This document shows positions 52,357-60,853 of a stretch of 64,000 nt of DNA, one piece after another. This DNA is from JBBRHQ01 sp963840235 (GTDB lineage Bacteria > Actinomycetota > Thermoleophilia > Solirubrobacterales > 70-9), in the NCBI GenBank assembly GCA_963840235.1, contig CAWIYC010000001.1, positions 310,001 to 374,000 on the forward strand, in the 5' to 3' direction. Each line of letters opens with the position of its first letter. Positions within the stretch are counted from its first letter, which is position 1. The notes below the pieces were generated by a model, which saw nothing but the letters and a program-made list of their open reading frames with translations, searched no databases and was not told the DNA's origin. A program made the position numbers and the translations under genes.

Positions 52357-53733
52357 TCAGGGAGCGGCGGCGGGCTTGGGGGAATGCCAGGGCTGTTCGA
52401 GGCGCCCGGCCAGCTCCTCGGCGAGGCCCTCGACCGGAACCCGCACCTGCTCCAGCGAGTCGCGGTCGCGGAGGGTGACAGTGTCGTCCTCCATCGTCTC
52501 GCCGTCCACGGTGACGCTCCAGGGGGTGCCGATCTCGTCCTGGCGGCGGTAGCGCTTTCCGATCGAGCCGCCCTCGTCGAACTCGGCCGGGATCCGGGCT
52601 CGCAGCCCCTTGTAGATCTCGCGGGCCTTCTCGGGCATCCCCTCCTTCGAGACCAGCGGCAGGACCGCGACCTTGACCGGTGCCAGGCGGGGGTGGAGGC
52701 GAAGGACCGTCCGCCTGCGCCCCTCGACCTCCTCGGTGTCGTAGGCGTCGACGAGGAAGGCGAGGGTGGCGCGGTCGGCGCCGGCGGCGGGCTCGATCAC
52801 GTGCGGGACGTAGCGCTCCTTTGTCTCCTGGTCGAAGTACTCGAGCTTCTCGCCGGAGAACTTGGCGTGCTGGCTGAGATCGAAATCGCCGCGGTTGGCG
52901 ATCCCCTCCAGCTCGGACCAGCCGATCGGGAACAGGTACTCGATATCGCTTGTGCCCGAGGAGTAGTGGGAAAGCTCGTCGGCCTCATGCGGGCGGACCC
53001 GGAGGTAGTCTGGCCGGATTCCCAGGTCGAGGTACCACTCGCGCCGCAGCTCGATCCACTCCCGGTAATAGCGCTCCGCCTCGGCAGGAGGTACGAAATA
53101 CTCCATCTCCATCTGCTCGAACTCGCGGGTGCGAAAGATGAAGTTCCCGGGGGTGATCTCGTTGCGGAAGGACTTGCCCACCTGGGCGATCCCGAACGGC
53201 GGCCGCTTGCGCGCGAACTGGAGCACGTTCTTGAAGTTGATGAAGATCCCCTGAGCCGTCTCCGGTCGCAGGTAGACCTCGGCGCCCTCGCCGGCCACGG
53301 GGCCGATCTGCGTTTCGAACATGAGGTTGAACTGGCGCGCCTCGGTCAGGTCGCAATCCGGTCCTTCCCCGGGCAGCTTCGAGGGCTTCTGCCCGCAGCG
53401 GCCGTCGTCGATCTTGTCGGCCCGGAAGCGCAGCTTGCAGGTGCGACAGTCCACGAGGGGGTCGGTGAAGCCCTCGAGGTGGCCGGACGCTTCCCATACC
53501 CGCGGGTGCTGGAGGATCGCCGAGTCGAGGGCGACGATGTCGTCGCGCTCCCCGAGCATCGCCCTCCACCATTCCGCCTTGACGTTGCTCTTCAGCAAGA
53601 CGCCGTAGTGGCCGTAGTCGTAGGTTGAGCCGAGGCCGCCGTAGATCTCCGACGAGGGGAAGATGAAGCCACGCCGCTTGCAGAGGGCGACGATCTCGTC
53701 CATGGAAACGTCGGGAGAGGGCTCGGCGGGCAT
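52357..53733 (-). CDS. glyS: glycine--tRNA ligase (alpha2 class II type)
   Basis: 458 residues from ATG at 53733; an internal ATG at 53703 (MDEIVALCKRRGFIFPSSEI) is a possible start. GGLGSTYDYGHYGVLLK opens the catalytic domain. Motif 2 is FRNEITPGNFIFRTREFEQME, and YSSGTSDIEYLFPIGWSELEGIANRGDFDLSQH is the active-site region. The anticodon-binding domain closes with APVKVAVLPLVSKEGMPEKA. Single-chain, archaeal/eukaryotic-like type, as usual in actinobacteria. It charges tRNA-Gly. The FmdB-type gene upstream on the same strand is 47 bp away. Confidence 0.97.
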   Translation of the reverse strand: MPAEPSPDVSMDEIVALCKRRGFIFPSSEIYGGLGSTYDYGHYGVLLKSNVKAEWWRAMLGERDDIVALDSAILQHPRVWEASGHLEGFTDPLVDCRTCKLRFRADKIDDGRCGQKPSKLPGEGPDCDLTEARQFNLMFETQIGPVAGEGAEVYLRPETAQGIFINFKNVLQFARKRPPFGIAQVGKSFRNEITPGNFIFRTREFEQMEMEYFVPPAEAERYYREWIELRREWYLDLGIRPDYLRVRPHEADELSHYSSGTSDIEYLFPIGWSELEGIANRGDFDLSQHAKFSGEKLEYFDQETKERYVPHVIEPAAGADRATLAFLVDAYDTEEVEGRRRTVLRLHPRLAPVKVAVLPLVSKEGMPEKAREIYKGLRARIPAEFDEGGSIGKRYRRQDEIGTPWSVTVDGETMEDDTVTLRDRDSLEQVRVPVEGLAEELAGRLEQPWHSPKPAAAP

Positions 53734-53780
53734 GGGGGCAGGCTAGAGAACGAGGAGGGGACGCAAGGGACGCGCGGGGC

Positions 53781-54119
53781 TCAGTCGCCGCCGGTCGAGC
53801 TCTTGGCCGTCTTCTCGCTCTTGCCACCGGAGGCGGAGTCGGAGGCGCCAGAGGACTTCTTCGACTCGCCCTCGGAGGATTTCGACTCGCCCTCGGAGGA
53901 CTTCGGCTCGCCGTCGGAGGAGCCGGATGTCTTCGACTTCGACTTCGAGCCGTAGTCGGTGGTGTAGAAGCCGGAGCCCTTGAAATGCACGGCCACCGGG
54001 TGGAAGACCCGCTCGACCGGAGCGCCGCATTCCTCGCACTCGGTCAGGGGATCGTCGGCCATCCTCTGGATCGCCTCGAACGTGTGGCCGTTGGTGCACT
54101 TGTACTCGTAGATCGGCAC
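53781..54119 (-). CDS. FmdB-type zinc ribbon protein with Ser/Lys-rich repeat tail
   Basis: 112 residues from GTG at 54119 (MPIYEYKCTNGHTFEAIQRM). The zinc ribbon has CTNGH as first knuckle instead of CxxC, and CEECGAPVERVFHP as second. KGSGFYTTDYG follows, as in FmdB/regulatory-protein relatives. Residues 61 onward are a charged low-complexity tail with tandem SSEGESK units. FmdB-like proteins are small intracellular putative regulators with unclear function. It is 23 bp after the LCP gene and precedes glyS on the same strand. Confidence 0.85.
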   Translation of the reverse strand: MPIYEYKCTNGHTFEAIQRMADDPLTECEECGAPVERVFHPVAVHFKGSGFYTTDYGSKSKSKTSGSSDGEPKSSEGESKSSEGESKKSSGASDSASGGKSEKTAKSSTGGD

Positions 54120-54142
54120 GGGCGGGCGATTATCGCAGGGCG

Positions 54143-55375
54143 CTAACCGTTGAGGAACCGGTCGACGGCGTTCTGCCTGACCGATTCGGGCACCTCGATG
54201 CTGCCGCCGGGCCCGGGGCTGCAGCCCGCGCTGGCGCCGGCGCAGAGCACGTCGGGCGACGAGTCTCCGCCGATCCCCGCGGCCAGGATCAGCTGCGGCA
54301 TGGTGAAGAAGCCCATGTCGCTGACGAACGCTTTCGGCGCCTCCCAGCCGATGATCGGGCCCTTGACGAAGTTGTAGGGGATCCGCAGCGGGTCGGTGAG
54401 GCGGCTCTTGATGCCGCTGATCACGGCCTGCTGCGCCTTGGCCCGGTCGAAGTCGCTGTAGCCGAGGGCGAAGGCGCTCTTGCCGGGGCCGGGGCAGGGG
54501 CTGGGCTTGCGCACCCGGGCGTAGGCGAGGGCCTTCTGCCCGTCGAGCGTGTTCTCCCCCTGCCCCAGCCTCAGTGTGATCCCTCCCTGGCCGCCGCCGG
54601 CGCCGCCGGAGATGTCGGCACAGAGCTTGTGGGGGACGTCCACCTCGACCCCGCCGACGGCGTTGATCAGGTCCTCGAAGCCGGTGAAGTCGATGATCGC
54701 GACGTGGTCGATGTCGATGCCGAGGAACTTCTCGACCGCCTGGATCTGCAGCTTCGCCCCGCCGAAGGCGAAGGCGCCATTGATCTTCTGCGGGCTCTGC
54801 CCGGGGATCTCGGCGAAGCTGTCGCGCGGGATCGAGAGCTTGCGGAAGCTGCCCCCCCCGGCGCGGATCAGCATCAGGGTGTCGGCGCGGAACTGACCGG
54901 GCGAGCAGCCATCGTGGGGGGCGTCGCCGCGGGATTGCTGGTCGAAGCACTTCTGCGACGGAGCGGCGCCGGGCTCCTTGGTGTCGGGTGGCCGCGCGTC
55001 GGTCCCCAACACCAGGATCGTCTGCGGGCTGGCGAGAAGGAAGGGATTTCCGCCGAGGACGTCCCTGGCGTCGCCCGAGAGCTTGAACGCCTGCAACTGG
55101 GCCGAGACCATGAAGGCCAGCATGCTCAGCAGAATCCAGCCGCCGACCGCGATCCCGACCCACTTCAAGACCCGGCGCCGGCGGCTGCCGGGACGGGGCC
55201 CCCCGGGCTTTACCTTGCGGCCACCGCGGCCCTTCTCGCCCTTCGGAGCCTTCTTGGTTCGCTCCCGCAGGCCGGAGAGATCCGGGCTGCGGAAGCGCGA
55301 GAGCATCCCCTTGCGGGAGCGGTAAACCTTGTACTCCGGCTTGCCGGAGGGCTGCTGTTCGCCGTCGGAAGGCAT
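54143..55375 (-). CDS. LytR-CpsA-Psr (LCP) family cell-wall ligase
   Basis: 410 residues from ATG at 55375. A basic cytosolic N-terminus of about 70 residues is followed by one membrane segment (about 71-92). The LCP domain has ILVLGTDARPPD, RADTLMLIRAG, LSIPRDSFAEIPG, KINGAFAFGGA, VEVDVPHKLC and LAYARVRKP. These hold the arginine and aspartate residues that bind the pyrophosphate of polyprenyl-linked glycans. The family attaches teichoic acids, arabinogalactan or capsule to peptidoglycan. It is divergent from the ROK kinase gene. Confidence 0.93.
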   Translation of the reverse strand: MPSDGEQQPSGKPEYKVYRSRKGMLSRFRSPDLSGLRERTKKAPKGEKGRGGRKVKPGGPRPGSRRRRVLKWVGIAVGGWILLSMLAFMVSAQLQAFKLSGDARDVLGGNPFLLASPQTILVLGTDARPPDTKEPGAAPSQKCFDQQSRGDAPHDGCSPGQFRADTLMLIRAGGGSFRKLSIPRDSFAEIPGQSPQKINGAFAFGGAKLQIQAVEKFLGIDIDHVAIIDFTGFEDLINAVGGVEVDVPHKLCADISGGAGGGQGGITLRLGQGENTLDGQKALAYARVRKPSPCPGPGKSAFALGYSDFDRAKAQQAVISGIKSRLTDPLRIPYNFVKGPIIGWEAPKAFVSDMGFFTMPQLILAAGIGGDSSPDVLCAGASAGCSPGPGGSIEVPESVRQNAVDRFLNG

Positions 55376-55452
55376 GAAAGGCTAGAAATAGTGCCGATGC
55401 CCCTCTATTCCTGCCCAACGCCCCCGTTCCTTGAAAGCGCCGGGTCATCGGG

Positions 55453-56406
55453 GTGAGCGAGACCATCGGTGTTGACCTCGGCGGGACCAAGATGCTCCTG
55501 GGCGTGCTCGACGAGGATCGCAACGTCCTCTGGGAGAGCAAGGAGCGATCCACCGGGCAGAACGAGGACGAGCTGGTCGAGATGCTCGTGCGCGAGATCG
55601 AGGAGGCGAGGCAGGCGCGCCCGGGCGTGATCGCGGCCGGCCTCGGCATTCCGGCGACGATCGACCACGTGCGCGGCGTCGCGATCGCCTCGGTCAACCT
55701 GCCGATCACCGACTCGCCGATCCGCGACCTGGTCGCCGAGCAGACGGGGCTGCCTGTATTCGTCGACAACGACGCCAACGTCGCGGCCCTGGCCGAGAAT
55801 CTCTACGGCGCCGCCAAGGGGGCCCGGTTCGCGGTCATGGTCACGGTCGGGACCGGGATCGGCGGCGGGCTGATCATCGACGGCGATCTGTACCGCGGCT
55901 CGATCGGGGCGGCGGCCGAGCTGGGCCACACGATCGTCGAGCTGGAGGGCCCCCGCTGCCAGGGCAACTGCCCCGGCCACGGCTGCGTCGAGGCGCTGGC
56001 GTCGGGGACGGCGCTCGGGCGCGAGGGCCGCGAGGCGGCCGAGAGCGAGCCGGACTCGGCCCTTGGCCGGCTGGCGGCCGGTGGCGGCGAGATCGACGGA
56101 CGGGCGGTGACCGAGGCCGCCCTGGCGGGAGACGAGACCGCGGTCGCGGTGGTGGCGCTGATCGGTCGCCGGCTGGGCGCTGCGCTGACCAGCTTCGCCA
56201 ACATCTTCAACCCGGAGGTGATCGTCGTCGGCGGGGGCGTGATCGCCGCCGGAGAGCTGTTGCTGGCGCCGGCCCGCGAGGAGGTCCGCTCGCGGGCTCT
56301 GGCGCCGATGAACGCCACCCCGGTGCTCGCAGCCGAGCTCGGGCCCGACGCTGGCATGATCGGCGCCGCCGCGATGGCGCGGATCGAGCTCGGGCGAGAG
56401 GGCTGA
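55453..56406 (+). CDS. ROK-family sugar kinase (probable glucokinase)
   Basis: 317 residues from GTG at 55453. The ATP site is IGVDLGGTKMLLGVLDED. The active-site aspartate lies in VFVDNDANVAALAEN. TVGTGIGGGLIIDGDLYRGSIGAAAELGHTIVE and the zinc motif CQGNCPGHGCVEALASG are ROK signature segments. No helix-turn-helix is fused, so it is an enzyme and not a repressor. Glucokinase is the most likely activity, fitting actinobacterial sugar phosphorylation, but related hexoses are possible. rsmI follows after 4 bp. Confidence 0.9.
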   Translation: MSETIGVDLGGTKMLLGVLDEDRNVLWESKERSTGQNEDELVEMLVREIEEARQARPGVIAAGLGIPATIDHVRGVAIASVNLPITDSPIRDLVAEQTGLPVFVDNDANVAALAENLYGAAKGARFAVMVTVGTGIGGGLIIDGDLYRGSIGAAAELGHTIVELEGPRCQGNCPGHGCVEALASGTALGREGREAAESEPDSALGRLAAGGGEIDGRAVTEAALAGDETAVAVVALIGRRLGAALTSFANIFNPEVIVVGGGVIAAGELLLAPAREEVRSRALAPMNATPVLAAELGPDAGMIGAAAMARIELGREG

Positions 56407-56410
56407 TCCC

Positions 56411-57238
56411 GTGGCCGGAAGACTGATCGTCTGCCCGACCCCGATCGGCAACCTCGGCGACGTCACGCCGCGGGTGCGCGAGGCCCTCGTCTCGGCCGAC
56501 TACATCGCCTGCGAGGACACCCGCCGGACCGGCTCCCTGCTGGAGAAGATCGGGATCCGGCCGGCCCCCCACCTGGTCTCGAACCACGAGGGCAACGAGG
56601 CTCCGCGGGCGAAGGACCTGGCGCAGCGGATCGAGCGCGGCGCCCGCGTCGCCCTCGTCTCCGACGCCGGCATGCCGGCGATCTCCGACCCCGGCTTTCG
56701 CCTCATCCGCACCTGCATCGACCGCAACCTCGAGGTCGAGGTGCTGCCCGGCCCCTCGGTCGTGCCAGTGGCGCTGGTCGCATCGGGGCTGCCGACCGAC
56801 CGCTGGCGCTTCGAGGGCTTCCTGCCGAAGCGGACCGGGGAGATGGAGCGCGTCCTGCGCTCGACCGAGACCGTGATCGCATTCGAGTCTCCGCGCCGGG
56901 TGGGGGAGTCACTGGCGGCGCTGGCGGCGATCGCGCCGGACCGCCCCGCCGCAGTCTGCCGCGAGATCTCGAAGCTGCACGAGGAGGTCTCGCGGGGAAC
57001 CCTCGCCGAGCTCGCCCGCAGGTTCCGGTCCGACGTCAAGGGCGAGATCGTGCTCGTGATCGGTCCCGCCCAGGCCGACGAGCACGGCGACGACATCAGC
57101 TTCGCCGTCGACGCCCTCCGACACCTGGTCTCCTCCGGCGCCCGGCCCCGGGCCGCCGCCAGCGTCGTCGCCGCCCTCACCGGCACCCGGGCAAATGAGC
57201 TCTACCGCGCCCTCACCGGCAGGGAGGCGAGGCGGTAG
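56411..57238 (+). CDS. rsmI: 16S rRNA (cytidine1402-2'-O)-methyltransferase
   Basis: 275 residues from GTG at 56411. The tetrapyrrole-methylase fold is shown by LIVCPTPIGNLGDVTPRVREAL, IACEDTRRTGSLLEKI, ARVALVSDAGMPAISDPGFR, EVEVLPGPSVVPVAL and WRFEGFLPKR, with the S-adenosylmethionine-binding GxG and SDAG motifs. It methylates the 2'-O of C1402 in 16S rRNA. It lies 4 bp after the ROK gene and 32 bp before metG, matching the actinobacterial order rsmI-metG-tatD. Confidence 0.96.
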   Translation: MAGRLIVCPTPIGNLGDVTPRVREALVSADYIACEDTRRTGSLLEKIGIRPAPHLVSNHEGNEAPRAKDLAQRIERGARVALVSDAGMPAISDPGFRLIRTCIDRNLEVEVLPGPSVVPVALVASGLPTDRWRFEGFLPKRTGEMERVLRSTETVIAFESPRRVGESLAALAAIAPDRPAAVCREISKLHEEVSRGTLAELARRFRSDVKGEIVLVIGPAQADEHGDDISFAVDALRHLVSSGARPRAAASVVAALTGTRANELYRALTGREARR

Positions 57239-57270
57239 GCCCCCTGGACGCCTCTCTACCCTCAACTTCC

Positions 57271-58776
57271 GTGTCGTACTACGTAACCACCCCGATCTAC
57301 TACGTCAACGCCGAGCCGCACCTCGGCCATGCCTACTCGACGATGGCGGCCGACATCCTCGCCCGCCACATGCGCCAGCGGGGAGAGGACGTCTTCTTTC
57401 TCACCGGCACCGATGAGCACGGCGAGCCGATCGCGACCGCGGCCGAACGCGAGGGGATCAGCCCCCAGGAGCTTGCCGACCGCAACACGGAGAAGTTCCG
57501 GGCGCTGATGCCGAAGATCGAGGTCACCAACGACTTCTTCATTCGCACCTCCGACCCCCGTCACGGGGCCAAGGTCGCCGAGATCATGCAACGGGTCTAC
57601 GACAACGGCTGGGTCAGCAAGGGCGTCTACGAGGGCTGGTACTGCCCGCGCTGCGCCGACTTCAAGACCGAGCGCGAGCTCGGTCCCGGCAACACCTGCC
57701 CTATCCACGAGATCCCCCTCGACCGGGTGCGGGAGGAGAACTGGTTCTTCAAGCTCTCCGAATTTCAGGAGCGGCTCGAGCGGCTCTACGAGGAGCGCCC
57801 GGACTTCGTCGTCCCCGATTTCCGCCGCAACGAGGCGGTCTCGTTCATCAAGCAGGGGCTCGAGGACGTCTCGCTCTCACGGCCGAAGCTGAAGTGGGGG
57901 ATGAAGCTGCCATGGGACGACTCGCAGCGGATGTACGTCTGGTTCGACGCGCTCCTCAACTACTACACGGCTCTCACCTTCGCCCGCGAGGGCGAGGACC
58001 TCAGCGACCGCTATTGGCCGGCGAACCTGCACGTGATGGCCAAGGACATCCTCAAGTTCCACGCGGTCATCTGGCCCGCCCTGTGCATGGCGGCCGATCT
58101 CGAGCCGCCGCAGCGGATGGTCATCCACGGCTACCTGCTGATGGGCGAGAAGAAGATGTCGAAGTCGCTCGGCAACGTCCTCGACCCTTTCGAGGTGATC
58201 GACCGCTTCGGCGCCGACGCCCTGCGCTACTACCTCTTCCGCGAGGTCAGCTTCGGCCAGGACGGCTCGATCTCGACCGCCGGCTTCGAGGCCCGCTACG
58301 AGACCGAGCTGGCCAACGACTTCGGCAACCTCGCCAGCCGCACCCTGGCGATGATCGACCGCTATCGCGAAGGCGTCATACCGGGGGGCGATGTCGACCC
58401 TGAGCTCGCCGTCGCTTTCGAGGGAGCGGGGGAACGGGTGCGGACGCTGCTCGACGAGGCCCAGATCAGCGGCGCTCTGGAGGAGATCTGGATCCTGGTG
58501 CGGCGCCTCAACCGCTACGTCGAGGAGACCAGGCCCTGGGAGCTGGCGAAGGACGGGGGAGAGGCCGACGCCCTCGACAGCGCCCTCTACAACCTGGCCG
58601 AGGGGCTGCGGGTCGTGACCCTGCTGCTGCTGCCGTACCTGCCGTCTTCGAGCGAGTGCCTGCTGGCGGCCCTGGGCGAGGAGGGCCGTGAACTGGCAGA
58701 GCTCGGCTCCCGTGGAGGCGGGGCGCGGACCGAGCGGCTGCCGCCGTTGTTCCCGAAGGTCGAGGCGCCTGTTTGA
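57271..58776 (+). CDS. metG: methionine--tRNA ligase
   Basis: 501 residues from GTG at 57271. The HIGH-type signature is YYVNAEPHLGHAYST. The zinc knuckle WYCPRCADF and the following NTCPIH bind zinc. The KMSKS loop is MGEKKMSKSLGN. The C-terminal helical anticodon domain follows, with RYVEETRPWELAKDGGEADAL. No C-terminal tRNA-binding (EMAP-like) extension is present, so it is the short form. It charges initiator and elongator tRNA-Met. It is followed by the small secreted gene. Confidence 0.97.
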   Translation: MSYYVTTPIYYVNAEPHLGHAYSTMAADILARHMRQRGEDVFFLTGTDEHGEPIATAAEREGISPQELADRNTEKFRALMPKIEVTNDFFIRTSDPRHGAKVAEIMQRVYDNGWVSKGVYEGWYCPRCADFKTERELGPGNTCPIHEIPLDRVREENWFFKLSEFQERLERLYEERPDFVVPDFRRNEAVSFIKQGLEDVSLSRPKLKWGMKLPWDDSQRMYVWFDALLNYYTALTFAREGEDLSDRYWPANLHVMAKDILKFHAVIWPALCMAADLEPPQRMVIHGYLLMGEKKMSKSLGNVLDPFEVIDRFGADALRYYLFREVSFGQDGSISTAGFEARYETELANDFGNLASRTLAMIDRYREGVIPGGDVDPELAVAFEGAGERVRTLLDEAQISGALEEIWILVRRLNRYVEETRPWELAKDGGEADALDSALYNLAEGLRVVTLLLLPYLPSSSECLLAALGEEGRELAELGSRGGGARTERLPPLFPKVEAPV

Positions 58777-58820
58777 ACTGTAGGGTCGGGGTGTCCGCAA
58801 CCTTGATCGAGGAGGGTGAG

Positions 58821-59234
58821 TTGAAGCGTGTACGCGTTGGCCTGATCGTTGCCGTGGCGATGATGTCCCTTGTCGTCGGCCAGGCCGGCGCCAGTGCAGG
58901 CGCCGGCGCAAGCGCCGGGCCCCCGGTGAGGATCGGCGGGCCGCACAAGCTCCGCGCCCTGAAGGTGTTGAAGTTCCCGATCTTCGTCTCGGCCGACTCC
59001 TTCGTCAAGGTCCGGGGAAAGCTGCGGCTGCCGGGGCCGAACCTGCCGGTGAGCCTCTCGGGGACGATCCGTCAGGGGCATCCGAAAGAGGTCAAGCTCA
59101 CCCTCAACGGCCCGGCGAAGCGGGACCTCCAGGACAACTTCCGGGTCTCGAGCATGAAGATCGAGGTCACGGCCCGGAACCTGCTCACCAACATCAAGCA
59201 CACCGACCGCAAGACCTTCCACTTCAAGCGCTAG
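58821..59234 (+). CDS. small secreted protein of unknown function
   Basis: 137 residues from TTG at 58821, preceded by GGAGGGTGAG. KRVRVGLIVAVAMMSLVVGQ and a low-complexity AGASAGAGASAG stretch form a signal peptide with cleavage near residue 27-33. The rest reads KVRGKLRLPGPNLPVSLSGT and TARNLLTNIKHTDRKTFHFK, a basic beta-rich domain. It has no cysteines. Not homologous to anything recognised. It lies inside the rsmI-metG-tatD run and ends with a 26-bp perfect palindrome that could close the transcript. Confidence 0.65.
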   Translation: MKRVRVGLIVAVAMMSLVVGQAGASAGAGASAGPPVRIGGPHKLRALKVLKFPIFVSADSFVKVRGKLRLPGPNLPVSLSGTIRQGHPKEVKLTLNGPAKRDLQDNFRVSSMKIEVTARNLLTNIKHTDRKTFHFKR

Positions 59235-59260
59235 GGCGGCGGCGGCCGGCCGCCGCCGCC
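59235..59260. terminator. 26-bp perfect palindrome after the secreted gene
   Basis: GGCGGCGGCGGCC at 59235-59247 is followed directly by its reverse complement GGCCGCCGCCGCC. It begins one base after the stop codon. There is no T-tract and no loop, so in RNA the central bases must be unpaired; a GC-rich terminator without U-tail is the most likely reading. Confidence 0.45.
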
Positions 59261-59309
59261 ATCAAGTCTGGCCGCTGAGGACGCGCCCCCCGTTCCTAGA
59301 CTCTGCGAA

Positions 59310-60074
59310 GTGGTCGACACCCACGCCCACCTCTCACTTTGCGAGCCGGCCGCCGGGGAACTGCTGGCCGCCGCCCGCGTCGCCGGAGTGCGGCGGATCC
59401 TCACGATCGGCCTCGACGAGGCCGGCAACCGCGAGGCGATCGCCCTCACCGGGGAGTTCTCCGAGGTGTTCGCGAGCGTCGGCCGCCACCCCAATGCGGC
59501 CGAGGGGTTCGACCAGACGGCGGCCACCGACATCGCCGGTCTCGCCGTCGACCCGTCGGTGCTCGCGATCGGTGAGACCGGGCTCGACTACTACCGCGAC
59601 GGCGCTCCGCGCGCCGACCAGCGCGCCGCCTTCGCGGCCCAGATTGAGATCGCGGGCGACGCCGGCCTGCCGGTGGTGATCCACGTTCGCGACCCCGAGG
59701 GGTCCACGGAGGCGGTGGATGAGGCCTTCGCGACCCTCGACGAGCGGGCCCGGGGGCCGGTGATCCTGCACTGCTTCTCGGCCCCCCAGCGGGTCGATGC
59801 CGCCGCCGAGCGGGGCTGGTACTGCTCATTCGCCGGCAACGTCACCTACCCGAAGGCCGGGGAGCTGCGGGCCGCCGCCGCGGCCGTCCCCGACGACCTC
59901 CTGCTGGTCGAGACCGACTCCCCCTACCTCGCACCCCAGATCCTGAGGGGAAGGCCGAACCAGCCCGCGAACGTGGTCGTCACGGCCGAGGCGATCGCCG
60001 AGGTCCGTGGAGTCACCGCGGCGCAGCTCGAGCGCACGATCGAGGCGAACGCCGCACGGCTCCTGGGATGGTGA
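59310..60074 (+). CDS. tatD: TatD-family metal-dependent DNase
   Basis: 254 residues from GTG at 59310. Metal ligands appear in order: VDTHAHLSL, the Glu in AIGETGLDYYRD, VIHVRDPEG, LHCFSAPQRVD and the final LVETDSPYLAPQ. These match TatD/YcfH nucleases of the amidohydrolase fold with two metal ions. It probably acts as a 3'-5' exonuclease in DNA repair or RNA surveillance. rsmA begins 6 bp downstream. Confidence 0.95.
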   Translation: MVDTHAHLSLCEPAAGELLAAARVAGVRRILTIGLDEAGNREAIALTGEFSEVFASVGRHPNAAEGFDQTAATDIAGLAVDPSVLAIGETGLDYYRDGAPRADQRAAFAAQIEIAGDAGLPVVIHVRDPEGSTEAVDEAFATLDERARGPVILHCFSAPQRVDAAAERGWYCSFAGNVTYPKAGELRAAAAAVPDDLLLVETDSPYLAPQILRGRPNQPANVVVTAEAIAEVRGVTAAQLERTIEANAARLLGW

Positions 60075-60080
60075 GGGATC

Positions 60081-60845
60081 GTGTCGCCGCCGCCCCCGAG
60101 ATTGGGCCAGAACTTTCTCGCCGACCCGAACCTGCTCGACGCGATCGTGCGCGAGTCGGGCGTCGGGTCCGGTGACGTCGTGCTCGAGATCGGCGCCGGC
60201 GAGGGCGTCCTGACCCGGCGGCTGGGGGACGTCGCCGGCCATGTGCACGCGATCGAGCTCGATCGCCGGCTCGAGGGTGCGCTGGCGGCTGTGGCGCGGG
60301 AGCCACACGTCCAGATCCATTGGGGCGACGCGCTAAGGCTCGACCTCGCGACTCTCGACCCTGCCCCGACGGCGGTCGTCTCCAACCTCCCCTACTCGGT
60401 GGCGACGCCGGTGATAGTGCGGACGATCGCCGAACTGCCGTTGGTCCGCGAATGGACCGTGATGGTTCAGCGCGAGATCGCCGAGCGGCTGCGGGCGGAT
60501 CCCGGGTCCCGCACCTACGGCTCGGCCTCGGTGTTGGTCCAGCTCGCCGCCGACGTTCGCATCGCGCGGCGGGTGGACCCGGCCGTCTTCAAGCCGAGAC
60601 CACGGGTCCAATCGGCGGTGCTTCGCATGACCCGCAGGGGGCCCGGCGCCGACGCGGCCACCAGGCGTCTGGTGCGCGAGGCCTTCGCCCACAGGCGTAA
60701 GTCGCTGGCACGATCGCTCGAGCTGGCAGAGCCGGGCCGGATCGAAGCGATCCGCACGGCGCTCGCCGACCTCGGGCTGCCCGCGGACGCCAGGGCCGAG
60801 TCGCTGGCGCCGGAACAGTTCGAGGCCCTTTCGAAGGCGGCCTGA
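60081..60845 (+). CDS. rsmA: 16S rRNA (adenine1518-N6/adenine1519-N6)-dimethyltransferase
   Basis: 254 residues from GTG at 60081. The start RLGQNFLADPNLLDAIVRES is typical. S-adenosylmethionine motif I is VLEIGAGEGVLTRRL, and the catalytic motif IV is VVSNLPYSVATPVIV. The C-terminal FKPRPRVQSAVLRM is the KsgA substrate-binding segment. It dimethylates the two conserved adenines in the 16S helix 45 loop and acts in 30S maturation. It lies between tatD and ispE, the classical actinobacterial order; no rpf gene intervenes. Confidence 0.96.
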   Translation: MSPPPPRLGQNFLADPNLLDAIVRESGVGSGDVVLEIGAGEGVLTRRLGDVAGHVHAIELDRRLEGALAAVAREPHVQIHWGDALRLDLATLDPAPTAVVSNLPYSVATPVIVRTIAELPLVREWTVMVQREIAERLRADPGSRTYGSASVLVQLAADVRIARRVDPAVFKPRPRVQSAVLRMTRRGPGADAATRRLVREAFAHRRKSLARSLELAEPGRIEAIRTALADLGLPADARAESLAPEQFEALSKAA

Positions 60846-60853
60846 GGGCAGGC

